Assembly: GCF_013106755.1 (NCBI RefSeq)
Contig: NZ_WHPF01000007.1
Coordinates: 62,001-126,000 of the forward strand
Length of the DNA: 64,000 bases
DNA from: Limnovirga soli
GTDB taxonomy: Bacteria > Bacteroidota > Bacteroidia > Chitinophagales > Chitinophagaceae
Reading direction: 5' to 3'
Under the pieces are notes generated by a model. The model had not been told where the DNA came from. It worked only from the letters and a program-made list of their open reading frames with translations, and did no database searches. The position numbers and the translations under genes were made by a program. This document shows positions 1 to 8,847 of this stretch, piece after piece (within the stretch, counting starts at the first letter, position 1; each line of letters opens with the position of its first letter).

Positions 1-426
1 ACCCTGTATGGTAAAAATGGGTGTTTTAAATTCGTGGGAAAGATTTTGCAAAAATTCTTTTCTGTAAATCTCGTTGTTCTTTAATAATTCTATTTCAGCT
101 TTTCTTTGCTCTGCCCATTGTTCTACATCCTGCCTTACTTCATCAATACTTTTTTTGGGAAGAATGTACTTGTAATACATTTCTTCTTTTTTACTGGCTT
201 TGGTTAAGTAAATAAATTTATAAATGAGTTTTATTTTGCGGTATATAAATGAGTCTAACACAAACCTGATGAGTAAATAACTACCTACCAATGTTATAGC
301 AAATGCAATAATGCCTGCATACCAGTTTTGGCTTATCCAATAAAAGGCAATACCTACGGGCAATGAGAGTGCCAGTGCAGTAAAAAAAGATAAATTATTG
401 GGCGATAAATTCTTAAAATCTAACAT
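1..426 (-). CDS. Sensor histidine kinase, N-terminal part (cut by window edge)
   Basis: Translation leftward from the ATG at 426 gives 142 residues up to the window edge. Two hydrophobic segments lie near residues 13-30 and 36-55. A charged linker follows, ending in the H-box NLSHEFKTP that holds the phospho-accepting His. The ATPase domain lies outside the window. The gene follows the OmpR-type regulator at 523-1218 on the same strand, 96 bases downstream, so the two probably form one two-component system in which this kinase phosphorylates that regulator. The short periplasmic loop suggests that sensing is in the membrane or cytoplasm (inference). The signal is not identifiable. Confidence 0.88.
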   Translation of the reverse strand, partial: MLDFKNLSPNNLSFFTALALSLPVGIAFYWISQNWYAGIIAFAITLVGSYLLIRFVLDSFIYRKIKLIYKFIYLTKASKKEEMYYKYILPKKSIDEVRQDVEQWAEQRKAEIELLKNNEIYRKEFLQNLSHEFKTPIFTIQG

Positions 427-522
427 GCTTACGCAACATTTTGTATAAGTAAATATTAACTATGCAATTTACTTTATTTATTGCTGGCAGCAGAAATTCT
501 GTAGAAGCGGGTTTACAGGGAT

Positions 523-1218
523 TTAATCGTTGGCATTTACAGGGCTTGTGGTATTCAAAATAAATTTATATCCAACGCCTTTAACCGTAGTAATGCAATC
601 CATATTTAACTTTTGCCTTATTTTTCTAATATGTACATCGATGGTTCTGTCGCCAACTATAACATCCTGACCCCAAACTGTATTTAAAATTTCGTGTCTA
701 AGAAATACACGGCCTGGTTTTGATGCCAGTAAATAAAGCAATTCAAATTCTTTTTTGGCAAGGGTAATATCTTTACCATCAATGGCAATCATAAACTTAT
801 CCGGGTCTATCACCAAATTGCCTATGCTGATAATTTTTTGTTCTGTTGATTTATTGGTTCTTCTAAATAAAGCATTTACCCTGCTAACAAGTACTTTGGG
901 GCTGATGGGTTTGCTTATATAATCGTCTGCACCAGATTCAAAACCTTTTAAGTGGGAAGTTTCGTCATTAAGGGCTGTTAAAAATATAATCAGGGATTCT
1001 TTAAACTCATCGGTAGATCTTAATATTTCACACACCTCAATACCTGTTTTATAAGGCATCATTATATCAAGAATAATAAGGTCGGGATGAATTTTACGGC
1101 TCATATCCAGCGCTTCATTACCGTCTTTGGCAGTATAAATTTCGTACCCTTCATTAGCCAGGTTATAGCTGATGATTTCTAAAATATCCCTTTCGTCATC
1201 TGCAATTAATACCTTCAT
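523..1218 (-). CDS. OmpR/PhoB-family response regulator
   Basis: A 231-residue two-component regulator with a receiver domain (about 1-118) and a winged-helix DNA-binding domain (about 128-222). Acidic residues D7/D8, the phospho-acceptor D51 in LIILDIMMP, T81 and K103 form the usual phosphorylation site. The C-terminal end (TIDVHIRKIRQKL, then VKGVGYKF) is the typical DNA-contact helix and wing. It is the first gene of a pair with the histidine kinase at 1-426. The 147-base gap to the divergent gene at 1366 holds that gene's promoter. The overall resemblance is to PhoB/PhoP-like Bacteroidota regulators; the regulon is not visible. Confidence 0.93.
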   Translation of the reverse strand: MKVLIADDERDILEIISYNLANEGYEIYTAKDGNEALDMSRKIHPDLIILDIMMPYKTGIEVCEILRSTDEFKESLIIFLTALNDETSHLKGFESGADDYISKPISPKVLVSRVNALFRRTNKSTEQKIISIGNLVIDPDKFMIAIDGKDITLAKKEFELLYLLASKPGRVFLRHEILNTVWGQDVIVGDRTIDVHIRKIRQKLNMDCITTVKGVGYKFILNTTSPVNAND

Positions 1219-1298
1219 AACCTAATTTACTGTTTAACAATTCCTTTACACAAAAATAATTTTAGAAATCCACACTGGCATGCTTACGGCATTATCTT

Positions 1299-1329
1299 AT
1301 TGTTAAGCGATGATATATAATTAGCTTTG
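1299..1329 (+). promoter_or_regulatory. Bacteroidota-type promoter for the 1366 gene
   Basis: ATTG at 1299-1302 is followed after 19 bases by TAGCTTTG at 1322-1329, close to the Bacteroidota consensus TTTG-N19-TAnnTTTG. Transcription would begin near 1336, about 30 bases before the ATG at 1366. Confidence 0.6.
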
Positions 1330-1365
1330 CCTTCAGGTTAAAGTTGAGAAACACACTATTAAAAG

Positions 1366-3543
1366 ATGAAAAAAATTTATAGCTTATTTTTTTTGGCTGG
1401 CATTTGCTTGTTTGGTAAGGCTCAATCTACTAAAAACAATATCCCTTTAGCCCGGCAGTTTTTTCATGATGCCATTAATGCAACACAAAAAAAAATCCTT
1501 TTGTCCGATGGGGTAGACGATAACCTTTTTACACCTACCAGTAATGAATCTCTCAATATTGAAATTACACAATTTGCCACTATTGAGATTGAAAATATAC
1601 AGGATTCTATAGAGGCTGATAGTACTACCTCTGATAATACTAAAATTAAAATGCTTCGCGGCCTTAATGAAACCCTGAATGCCTATTTAAAAGGTTGTAA
1701 ATACGATTCATTACCCTTTTCATTGTTACCGCAAATTGTAACAGCTTTTAATAGCTGTATGTATAAGGAACTACATCAACAATCTATTGAAATGCTGGTA
1801 GCAGATTATCCCTACGAAGTAGGAAATATTATTATTAATACTATTGCTTTTGCTGATAATACCGGCGCCGCTGCCTGTAAAAATATAGTATTGCTAAAGT
1901 ACTGCGATAAATACCGCAACAAAGTGTTTACCGTACTTAGCCAGCAACCCGATTTACCCTTTGCCGATAGCCTGATTGCTGTTTTGGCCCGAAGAGATCC
2001 GGAAGGCTTATATAGTTATGCTGCTGCCACCAATGCTTTAGGGAATAAAATCCGTAATCATACAGATACGCTGGTGCATGTAATTAGCCAAATGGCGCAG
2101 CTAAAATCCGGGCGGCAGTTGTTCCCTTTTCTTGATAATATTTATAAGGGTAAATTAACTGTAGATCAAATCAACAAAGTTCTGGATAACGATATAGCTT
2201 ATTATCAGCTATTGGTAAAGACGGCCATAGATTATGCCGACAGGCTTCGGTTAAAAGATACGCCTATGGGTATAAATAGCCTGTATGCGAAACTGCAAAA
2301 AAAGGCTATTGATCCTTTTATTAATACCATTAATGGTTTACACGAATTGCCAGATGATATGCGGTTTAAAAGCCTGCAACCTTTTGGCGCCGAAGATTTG
2401 TACTATATGGCCATTACCGGCGAAGAAGTCATGTACACTTCCAGCTATGTACGTGGTGTTTATCCACGGGTTTGGCAACGTATGGCAAATCCCAAAAGCG
2501 ATTCTTTGTTAATGAAAGTGCGTTTCGATCATTTTAGAAAATGGATTAAAATGGCTGCCAACTACAATACACTGGATGACTTTCTAAAACGAATGGAGCC
2601 GGCCAACGCACAATTATTAATGAAGGCTTTTGTAAATGGGCTCGACCGATCCGGTAGTCTGGAAGATGCAGTAGATGTGGCCAATTCATATGCCAGTATT
2701 GAAGATAGTTTGCTTCGTAAGCTAATACTTAATCAGGTGCAATTGAACCTGCAACAAGCCAAACGTACTGCCAATAAAAAAGCAACGGATATCTATAATA
2801 TTCTCTACAATTTATTTCTTTCACTGGATGCACCGGATAAAATTGATATAGCAGCTACGCTGGGTATTCCACCTGCATATTTTATGCCGTTAAAAAATTT
2901 ACAGGATACTGCTTCTGGTAAAATTGTTGTGCAGCAATTCTTTTATGGTGATAAAGATGGACAAACTGTATTTAATGGGTTTATAGGTAGCGTAAGTAAT
3001 GCTAACTGGAAAATCACTTCCAACGATCAATGGATTACCGTAAGTTCTACAAAAGGCACTCCCGTTGTTATTTATGCCAATAAACCTTTAGACGAAACTA
3101 AAAATCTGGATGCCGAAGCCCAGTCAAAACTTGACCAGTATTTGTTCGATAATAATATCAATCCATCCATCATCATTCATCGTGGGCATAGTTACTGGTT
3201 GCCATCTACCATCGATCAGCTGGTGCCTAGTGCCAAAGTGGTATTGTTGGGTAGTTGCGGCGCTTATCAAAGTCTGGATCAAATTTTAAAAATTTGTCCA
3301 ACCGCACAAATTGTTGCCTCTAAACAAACGGGCAGTGGCCTGGTAAACCACCCCATGATTTATACCATTCTCGAAACCCTTCGGCAGGGTAAAGACCTTA
3401 ACTGGCCTCAGTTATGGGCTGGTTTGTCAAAAACATTGGGTAAAAACGAATTGTTCGACGATTATGTGCCACCCCACAAAAACCTGGGCGCCCTGTTTTT
3501 AATGGCCTATGCCAAAAAGCAGGAAACTACAAGTGCTGAATAA
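1366..3543 (+). CDS. Secreted protein with a caspase-like (clan CD) C-terminal region
   Basis: 725 residues with a signal peptide (MKKIYSLFFLAGICLFGKAQS). Residues about 30-510 are helix-rich and I do not recognise them. Residues about 520-700 look like a clan CD cysteine-peptidase fold: YGDKDG near 527, a strand ending in HRGHS (H605 and H608), then a strand ending in LLGSCGAY with C631. Spacing and order of His then Cys match caspase, gingipain and CHAT families (known for the clan; assignment here is inference). It is transcribed divergently from the two-component regulator. Substrate and role are unknown. It could also be a non-catalytic relative. Confidence 0.75.
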   Translation: MKKIYSLFFLAGICLFGKAQSTKNNIPLARQFFHDAINATQKKILLSDGVDDNLFTPTSNESLNIEITQFATIEIENIQDSIEADSTTSDNTKIKMLRGLNETLNAYLKGCKYDSLPFSLLPQIVTAFNSCMYKELHQQSIEMLVADYPYEVGNIIINTIAFADNTGAAACKNIVLLKYCDKYRNKVFTVLSQQPDLPFADSLIAVLARRDPEGLYSYAAATNALGNKIRNHTDTLVHVISQMAQLKSGRQLFPFLDNIYKGKLTVDQINKVLDNDIAYYQLLVKTAIDYADRLRLKDTPMGINSLYAKLQKKAIDPFINTINGLHELPDDMRFKSLQPFGAEDLYYMAITGEEVMYTSSYVRGVYPRVWQRMANPKSDSLLMKVRFDHFRKWIKMAANYNTLDDFLKRMEPANAQLLMKAFVNGLDRSGSLEDAVDVANSYASIEDSLLRKLILNQVQLNLQQAKRTANKKATDIYNILYNLFLSLDAPDKIDIAATLGIPPAYFMPLKNLQDTASGKIVVQQFFYGDKDGQTVFNGFIGSVSNANWKITSNDQWITVSSTKGTPVVIYANKPLDETKNLDAEAQSKLDQYLFDNNINPSIIIHRGHSYWLPSTIDQLVPSAKVVLLGSCGAYQSLDQILKICPTAQIVASKQTGSGLVNHPMIYTILETLRQGKDLNWPQLWAGLSKTLGKNELFDDYVPPHKNLGALFLMAYAKKQETTSAE

Positions 3544-3580
3544 TTAATCATTGCAATATTTTTTAACTGTTAAGCACTTG

Positions 3581-3651
3581 GTTGCCAGCAGTAAATTATT
3601 ATGGCATCACCTCTTGCCACGCTCGGTTCAGGGTTCCACATTTATGGCAAC
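3581..3651 (-). repeat. Intergenic hairpin repeat, copy 1 (type C)
   Basis: Core at 3613-3637 reads, on the minus strand, GAACCCTGAACCGAGCG then TGGCAAG. The arms are GTTGCCA (3581-3587) plus TAAAT (3592-3596), complementary to ATTTA plus TGGCAAC at 3640-3651, so the unit folds into one long hairpin. It lies between converging genes and pairs with copy 2. Gap 3544-3927 otherwise holds the octamer array. Confidence 0.85.
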
Positions 3652-3722
3652 AAAAAATAGGTAAAGTATTAACATCGCTCCATGGTGTAAGTAAATTTCT
3701 ACCCATCACCCACTCGCATCTG

Positions 3723-3834
3723 CACATCTACACATTCTCAAATCTGCAAATCCTCACATCCGCACATTCTCATATCCGCACATTCTCACATCCTCACATC
3801 CGCACATTCCCAGATCTGCACATCCACACATCCC
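3723..3834. repeat. Octamer tandem array, 14 units of CACATCCG-like
   Basis: Fourteen consecutive 8-base units keep exact phase across 112 bases: units such as CACATCCG, CACATTCT, CACATCCT, CATATCCG and CAGATCTG. The first C, third-position A or C and the AT step are the most conserved. The array sits between two members of the dispersed hairpin repeat. There is no spacer structure, so it is not a CRISPR. Plus-strand translation gives a meaningless His/Ser/Thr-rich peptide. Confidence 0.9.
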
Positions 3835-3846
3835 CTTTCAGCTGCT

Positions 3847-3895
3847 TTATTTGTTGCAGTACAAGAGTGCGACGCAAGCGGTGCTGCACAAATAA
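3847..3895 (+). repeat. Intergenic hairpin repeat, copy 2 (type A)
   Basis: Core GTACAAGAGTGCGACGCAAG at 3859-3878. Flanking arms TTATTTGTTGCAG (3847-3859) and CTGCACAAATAA (3884-3895) are almost perfectly complementary, putting the core in the loop. Right box after the arm is weak in this copy. Confidence 0.9.
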
Positions 3896-3927
3896 CTTTG
3901 GCCAGGTACAAAATGAGTATTTGGCTG

Positions 3928-5067
3928 TTATTGCAGCAAGCGTTCTACGGCCTTTTCCAGTGTAGTTGCTTGTTTGGCAAAACAAAAACGCAGTACTTTA
4001 TTATCGGTACCTTCTTTATAAAAACTGCTCATGGGTATGGTGGCTACGCCTTTTTCTTTGGTTAAGCGTGTTGCCAGTGCTTTATCGGGTTCATCGCTAA
4101 AACCGGCATAGCTATAACACTCAAAATAGCTGCCATGCGATGGAATTAATGTAAATGGTGTTTGCTGCATCAGGCTTCTGAAATAATCGCGTTTTTGCTG
4201 CATAAAACCGCCTAAACTTAAATAGGGCGTAGGTTGTTGCAGGTAAGTTGCCAGCGCATACTGCACTGGTGAATGGCAACTAAAACAATTAAACTGGTGT
4301 ACTTTTCTAAACTCCTTCATTAAGGGTGCCGGGGCTACACAGTACCCAATTTTCCAACCTGTGCAGTGGTAGGTTTTGCCAAAAGAAAAACATACAAAAC
4401 TGCGTTCCATTAAATCGGGGTAACGTAAAATGCTTTGGTGGGCAATTCCATCAAAAATAAGGTGCTCGTACACTTCATCGCTGATGATAAAAATATTGGT
4501 GCCCGCAACTATTTCGCGCAATGCCACAATATCGGATTCGTGTAAAACTGCGCCGGTAGGGTTATGCGGACTATTTATAATTATGGCCTTGGTTTTGGCA
4601 GTAATGCTGGCTTTTACCCGGTGCCAGGGAATATTGTAGGATGGGAATTGCAAAGAAATACGCACAGCTATTGCGCCGTTAACTTCTATGTTTGGAATAT
4701 AGCTGTCGTAAGCAGGTTCAAATACTATTACTTCATCGCCGGCTTGCAAAATGCTGGTAAGTGATGTATAAATAGCATAGGTGCCACCTGGTGTAACTGT
4801 AATACAATCGTTCGCATGTATTGGGTTATGGTAAAGTTGTTCAACTTTTTCGGCAATACGTTCCCTTAACAATGGCAACCCGTTCATATGCACATATTGA
4901 TTACCGCCATCTGTCATGGCTTTATTTACCAGCGCAATAAGTTCCTCACTCATCATAAAATCAGGGAAACCCTGGCCCAGATTTATGGCATTGTATTCAA
5001 CCGCCATTTGACTCATTACGGTGAAAATGGTGGTGCCTACGTCAGGAAGTTTGGAATGTATGATCAT
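3928..5067 (-). CDS. Class I/II PLP aminotransferase, methionine aminotransferase-like
   Basis: 379-residue fold-type I aminotransferase of the KAT/YbdL group, which transfers the amino group of methionine, aromatic amino acids or kynurenine to a 2-oxoacid in the cytosol. Visible motifs: YVHMNGLPLLRE near 58, NSPHNPTG (165-172, substrate/PLP Asn), SDEVYEHL (D197, Y200), the PLP lysine K231 in SFGKTYHCTGWK and the C-terminal substrate arginine in LRFCFAK. Length is normal. Start is ATG at 5067. It stands alone and converges on the 1366 gene. Exact substrate is not fixed by sequence alone; methionine is the best guess from resemblance. Confidence 0.88.
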   Translation of the reverse strand: MIIHSKLPDVGTTIFTVMSQMAVEYNAINLGQGFPDFMMSEELIALVNKAMTDGGNQYVHMNGLPLLRERIAEKVEQLYHNPIHANDCITVTPGGTYAIYTSLTSILQAGDEVIVFEPAYDSYIPNIEVNGAIAVRISLQFPSYNIPWHRVKASITAKTKAIIINSPHNPTGAVLHESDIVALREIVAGTNIFIISDEVYEHLIFDGIAHQSILRYPDLMERSFVCFSFGKTYHCTGWKIGYCVAPAPLMKEFRKVHQFNCFSCHSPVQYALATYLQQPTPYLSLGGFMQQKRDYFRSLMQQTPFTLIPSHGSYFECYSYAGFSDEPDKALATRLTKEKGVATIPMSSFYKEGTDNKVLRFCFAKQATTLEKAVERLLQ

Positions 5068-5103
5068 TACAACAGCTATTTTTTCAAAGATAAGTGCCTA
5101 TAG

Positions 5104-6369
5104 CTAGGGTTGCCTATCAGGCAGCCATTTAAATTGTTTTGGCAATAATGGCAAAACCGGTATCAACAAAAAAGGCAATATAACTGCCCGATACCTTACA
5201 ATAGCACCTGAAAATGGAATGTTAAAGCCTGCCAGTAATAAAAAGGAAATTGCAAAGCACAGTAAAGCAGCAGTGAGTGCCTGTTGTTGCCGGTTGTTTT
5301 TATTTTTGTAACCCATTATTATTGCCGCCAATACAAATAACCATAAACAAATTATTTCGACGGCGGCAGGGATATAACTTTTGTTTTTTATTTCGGTAAT
5401 ATGTGGCCTGAAAAAAGCAATATCAATGGCCGATGGCAGAAAATGAATAAAGCTGTTAATGTTGTTTTCTAAAGGTGGCACTGCAATTAAGGAACTGCCT
5501 GACAATTGTTTAAACTCAGTTTGTTTTTCTATTACATATCCCGGTAAATTGGCCGATTCGCTAATATAGGGCGAAACAAAAAAAAGTGTTATGCCAAGTC
5601 CGTACACAGCTGCAACAACCACCCAGCTTTTTACCTGATACCGCCATATAATTAACCATACCAGTAATGCGGGTAATAATAGTAAAGCCATAAAATTTCT
5701 TAGTGCAAAAACAACCACAACACTAAATAGTATTATAAGAATATTGCTGATGGATAATTTATTTTGCAATAGTTGTTGCTGAAAATAATACAGAATTAAG
5801 GCAGTAGCACTAAGAATAAGTCCATCTTTATGAATACCACTGCACCAGAATAAAACCGATGGTAATAAAAAAATGCAGGCAATAAGTACATATGTATGTA
5901 TGTTAAATACCAGTTTTGCTAACCTGTACAGTGCAATGGGGCCAAAGGAAAACAGGAAGTTAAAGAAGGGAATAGCTGCATAATAGTTTTTGCCGGTGAA
6001 TACATTGCAAATGGCCAGCAATTTAATAACGATATTGCTTTTAAGGTCGTTCCAATAGGAGTTATTGCCGCTAAAAAGATTGCCGGGCTGGGCATAGCCT
6101 GAAACAAATATATCCTTACAAAAAGCAATGGGATCTTTTAGCAACCAGTCCGTTTCGCCAAGGCTGATATTAAAGTAGCGCCAGGTATCGCTGCCTTCGT
6201 AATAGGCGGGCTGTTGGTAAAACCATGCATAGCCAAGTCCTGCCAGCACTTTTAATGTAAATAAGGCTATTAATACCCATTTATTGATGCCTGATTGTAT
6301 AAAAAAAGGAATGCGGGTAATTAGCCAGTTAAACAGTAAAAGGTAAATGAGGAAGACAATAATTTCCAA
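5104..6369 (-). CDS. Polytopic inner-membrane protein, function unknown
   Basis: 421 residues with about nine or ten hydrophobic segments and few loops. A conserved-looking motif GSDTWRYFNISL lies near residue 59, just outside the second membrane segment. The pattern of many membrane helices with an acidic first loop recalls EpsG/O-antigen polymerase and GT-C-like proteins, but I cannot assign it. The frame opens with TTG at 6369 (LEIIVFL); no in-frame ATG lies near, so TTG is the likely start. The aminotransferase gene starts 36 bases downstream on the same strand, so they may be co-transcribed. Confidence 0.72.
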   Translation of the reverse strand: MEIIVFLIYLLLFNWLITRIPFFIQSGINKWVLIALFTLKVLAGLGYAWFYQQPAYYEGSDTWRYFNISLGETDWLLKDPIAFCKDIFVSGYAQPGNLFSGNNSYWNDLKSNIVIKLLAICNVFTGKNYYAAIPFFNFLFSFGPIALYRLAKLVFNIHTYVLIACIFLLPSVLFWCSGIHKDGLILSATALILYYFQQQLLQNKLSISNILIILFSVVVVFALRNFMALLLLPALLVWLIIWRYQVKSWVVVAAVYGLGITLFFVSPYISESANLPGYVIEKQTEFKQLSGSSLIAVPPLENNINSFIHFLPSAIDIAFFRPHITEIKNKSYIPAAVEIICLWLFVLAAIIMGYKNKNNRQQQALTAALLCFAISFLLLAGFNIPFSGAIVRYRAVILPFLLIPVLPLLPKQFKWLPDRQP

Positions 6370-6444
6370 AAGCTTTTAATTTATATGGCTATAAAAGTAA
6401 CTGATAATTACTTGCCTTAGCCCTTGGCTTTTTTTGAAATTTTA

Positions 6445-6512
6445 ACTGCCACAGGGGAGGAACCCTGAACCGAGCGTGGCAAGGGTTGCTGCCCACTGCG
6501 ATAATGCCGGCT
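6445..6512 (+). repeat. Intergenic hairpin repeat, copy 3 (type C)
   Basis: Core GAACCCTGAACCGAGCG then TGGCAAG at 6460-6483, right box ATGCCGGCTACATAA following. It lies between two minus-strand genes (start of 5104-6369, end of the EamA gene). Confidence 0.8.
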
Positions 6513-6525
6513 ACATAATGGCTGT

Positions 6526-7416
6526 TTAGCTTTTCTTATTAACCAGGTATACGCCGCTTAAGATAATGATTAGGCAACCAAGTTCGGGCAGGGTAATGCT
6601 TTCGCCTGATAATATGCCCCATAAAACCGCCACCACCGGAATAGCATAGGTAACCAGTGAGGTAAACAATACCCCTGATTTTTTTAACAGCATATAAAAT
6701 AATACTGAGGCTATGGCGGTACCAAAAGCGCCCAGTGTTATTGCTGCTGCGCTGGCATGCCAATAGGCGGTATCGCCCAGAGGCAGGTTAAAATATCCGG
6801 TGGCTATAAGTATAATAAGTGCTGGTGGCAGTAAAAAACAAAAAGCCAGCGAGGCAATATGTAACGAGGGGGTATTGTGTAAATGCCGGTTTACCATATT
6901 TACATTAAGTGCATAGCAAATGGTAGCTACCAGCACCAGCAGTGAATACTGCATATCAGTAAAATTGATGCCCTGCTGTGTTGTAAAAGGCAATAGTATA
7001 AGTCCGATACAGCCAATGATTACACCTGCTATCTGTAACCATACTGCTTTTAGTTGGAAAAAGGATGCACCAACTATAATGGTAAACATAGGGGTAAAGG
7101 AATTGAGTATGGCCGCCAGTGAACTGTCGATCCTGGTTTCGGCAATACAATATAAAAATGCAGGGAAAAAGCTACCAAGAAAACCAGATAAGATGATATA
7201 GGGTAATTTTTTTCGATCTACCTGCTTAAAAGCCTTAAAGGCAAAAGGCAATAAAGCTATAGCACCACTTAACATTCTTAAAGCGGCTACCTGATAAGGG
7301 CTCAGCACCTGTAAGCCCATTTTCATTAAAATAAAAGAGCTACCCCATATAAGCGCAATAAGTATAAATAATAACCAGCTGGTAAAGTTTTTAGTCAAAA
7401 CATTGAATTTGTACAA
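6526..7416 (-). CDS. EamA/DMT-family transporter
   Basis: 296 residues, ten predicted membrane helices in two tandem EamA halves (about 15-140 and 155-292). The first helix carries the family signature LIWGSSFILMKMG. Such proteins export or exchange small metabolites across the inner membrane; substrate cannot be read from sequence. The frame has no ATG: 7414-7416 is TTG, and a second TTG lies at 7398 (LTKNFTSW). A sequence resembling a -7 element (AACCTTTG on the minus strand, about 7413-7420) overlaps the first TTG, which favours the later TTG. Divergent from ppk2 with a 45-base gap. Confidence 0.88.
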   Translation of the reverse strand: MYKFNVLTKNFTSWLLFILIALIWGSSFILMKMGLQVLSPYQVAALRMLSGAIALLPFAFKAFKQVDRKKLPYIILSGFLGSFFPAFLYCIAETRIDSSLAAILNSFTPMFTIIVGASFFQLKAVWLQIAGVIIGCIGLILLPFTTQQGINFTDMQYSLLVLVATICYALNVNMVNRHLHNTPSLHIASLAFCFLLPPALIILIATGYFNLPLGDTAYWHASAAAITLGAFGTAIASVLFYMLLKKSGVLFTSLVTYAIPVVAVLWGILSGESITLPELGCLIIILSGVYLVNKKS

Positions 7417-7461
7417 AGGTTAGTTTTTAGCCTAATAAAAAATATCTTTAAAAGAAATTTC

Positions 7462-8217
7462 ATGGCTATGGCAAATGTTCAGCTAAGTAAGATTAGTACC
7501 AGGGCACCAAAAAAATTTGATAAAGAAAAAACAAAAGCCGCTACTGCTGCTACCATTGAAAAGCTAAATGACTTACAAAACCTGCTTTTTGCCGAAAGCA
7601 AACATGCTGTATTAATAGTAATACAAGGCATGGATGCCAGTGGAAAAGATGGGGTGGTGCGCAATGTATTTGGGCATTTTAACCCACAGGGTGTAATGGT
7701 GCAATCTTTTAAAGCACCTACGGCATTGGAATTATCGCACGATTTTCTCTGGCGTATTCACCAGCATGCCCCGCAAAAAGGCATGATGCAAATTTTTAAC
7801 CGCTCGCATTACGAGGATATACTTATTACCCGTGTACATGGTATGATTGACGATACCACTGCCAATAAGCGCATTAAGGCAATAAATGATTTTGAAGACC
7901 TGCTGGTAAAGCACAATAACACCCATATTCTTAAATTTTACCTGCATATTTCACCCGAAGAACAAAAATTAAGGCTCGAGGAGCGTTTGAACGATACTAC
8001 CAAACAATGGAAATACAATGAAAACGATTTTGCCGAAGCCAAACTGTGGAAAAAATACATGCAGGCTTACGAAGATTGTTTTAACCAATGCAATGCCGTA
8101 CCATGGATGATAGTACCTGCCGACCAAAACTGGTACAAAGAGCACCTGATTGCCAATGCATTATATACTTTGCTATCTGGTTTGGATATGCGATTCCCCG
8201 GCTTAAAGAAATCCTGA
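7462..8217 (+). CDS. ppk2: Polyphosphate kinase 2 family, polyphosphate:nucleotide phosphotransferase
   Basis: 251 residues, single-domain PPK2 that moves phosphate from polyphosphate to nucleoside mono- or diphosphates in the cytosol. Walker A is GMDASGKDG (56-64, catalytic D58, K62). NPQGV and SFKAPT.ELSHDFLWR follow, then Walker B-like FNRSHYEDIL near 113 and the Arg-rich lid (EEQKLRLEERL) near 170. The SFKAP/DFLWR block matches the group often called class III, able to act on AMP and ADP (known for that class, inferred here). A second in-frame ATG lies at 7468. The product could buffer nucleotide energy using polyphosphate. Confidence 0.92.
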   Translation: MAMANVQLSKISTRAPKKFDKEKTKAATAATIEKLNDLQNLLFAESKHAVLIVIQGMDASGKDGVVRNVFGHFNPQGVMVQSFKAPTALELSHDFLWRIHQHAPQKGMMQIFNRSHYEDILITRVHGMIDDTTANKRIKAINDFEDLLVKHNNTHILKFYLHISPEEQKLRLEERLNDTTKQWKYNENDFAEAKLWKKYMQAYEDCFNQCNAVPWMIVPADQNWYKEHLIANALYTLLSGLDMRFPGLKKS

Positions 8218-8280
8218 TACAGCATCTGGGTATTTTAAATATATTCGGCCATTATTTATTCACTTCAAAAAACCAATGCT

Positions 8281-8715
8281 ATGGGATTTATTAAAGAATT
8301 TAAAGAGTTTGCCATTCGCGGCAACCTGGTAGATACAGCTGTGGCCTTTGTAATGGGTGCTTCTTTTGGCAAAATTGTAAGTGCTTTTGTTGATGGTATG
8401 GTAATGCCACTGGTAGGTATGCTAACTGGCGGGGTAGATTTTTCTGAAAAAGCACTCGTGCTGCAAAAAGGTATATCCGAGGTAAAAGATGCTGCAGGTG
8501 CTGTTATTACACCAGCTGTGGCAGAAGTATCAGTAAAATATGGTGCATTTCTTACCGCTGTAATTGATTTTGTAATTGTGGCTTTTGCTGTTTTTATGGT
8601 AATTAAAGCCATTAACCGCATGAAAAAGAAAGAAGAAGCAGCCCCGGCAGCAGCTCCAGAACCATCTTCTACCGATAAATTGCTGATGGAAATTCGCGAT
8701 TCCCTGAAAAAATAA
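8281..8715 (+). CDS. mscL: Large-conductance mechanosensitive channel MscL
   Basis: 144 residues. N-terminal amphipathic helix and TM1 are clear in FIKEFKEFAIRGNLVDTAVAFVMGASFGKIV, followed by a pore-lining MPLVGML stretch, a periplasmic loop (about 45-80), TM2 (about 88-110) and the basic cytoplasmic start of the terminal helix (RMKKKEEA). An Ala/Pro spacer precedes the final helix. It opens under membrane tension and protects against osmotic downshock. Monocistronic or following ppk2 by 63 bases. A strong terminator follows at 8781-8816. Confidence 0.96.
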   Translation: MGFIKEFKEFAIRGNLVDTAVAFVMGASFGKIVSAFVDGMVMPLVGMLTGGVDFSEKALVLQKGISEVKDAAGAVITPAVAEVSVKYGAFLTAVIDFVIVAFAVFMVIKAINRMKKKEEAAPAAAPEPSSTDKLLMEIRDSLKK

Positions 8716-8780
8716 TCCCCTATTGTGGAATACTTGTGATTGCAGCAGCACCATCTCTCAATCATAAACTATACTTTTGA

Positions 8781-8816
8781 AATCCCGGTAATACCAGTAT
8801 TGCCGGGATTTTTTTA
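8781..8816 (+). terminator. Intrinsic terminator after mscL
   Basis: AATCCCGGTAATAC (8781-8794) pairs with GTATTGCCGGGATT (8797-8810) with one G-U wobble, followed by a T tract. It lies inside the longest frame of the next gene, which argues that scpA starts downstream of it. Confidence 0.93.
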
Positions 8817-8847
8817 TTCATTTACGCATTATTTTAAACCAGATACC

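Noticed and set aside
3723-3834. Possible CRISPR array
   Set aside because: Units are 8 bases, continuous and without spacers; no cas gene nearby.
3582-3965. 127-residue plus-strand frame
   Set aside because: It is composed of repeat copies 1 and 2 and the octamer array; no coding character.
8265-8765. 166-residue minus-strand frame over mscL
   Set aside because: Antisense shadow of mscL with Ser/Thr/Ala-rich low-complexity translation.
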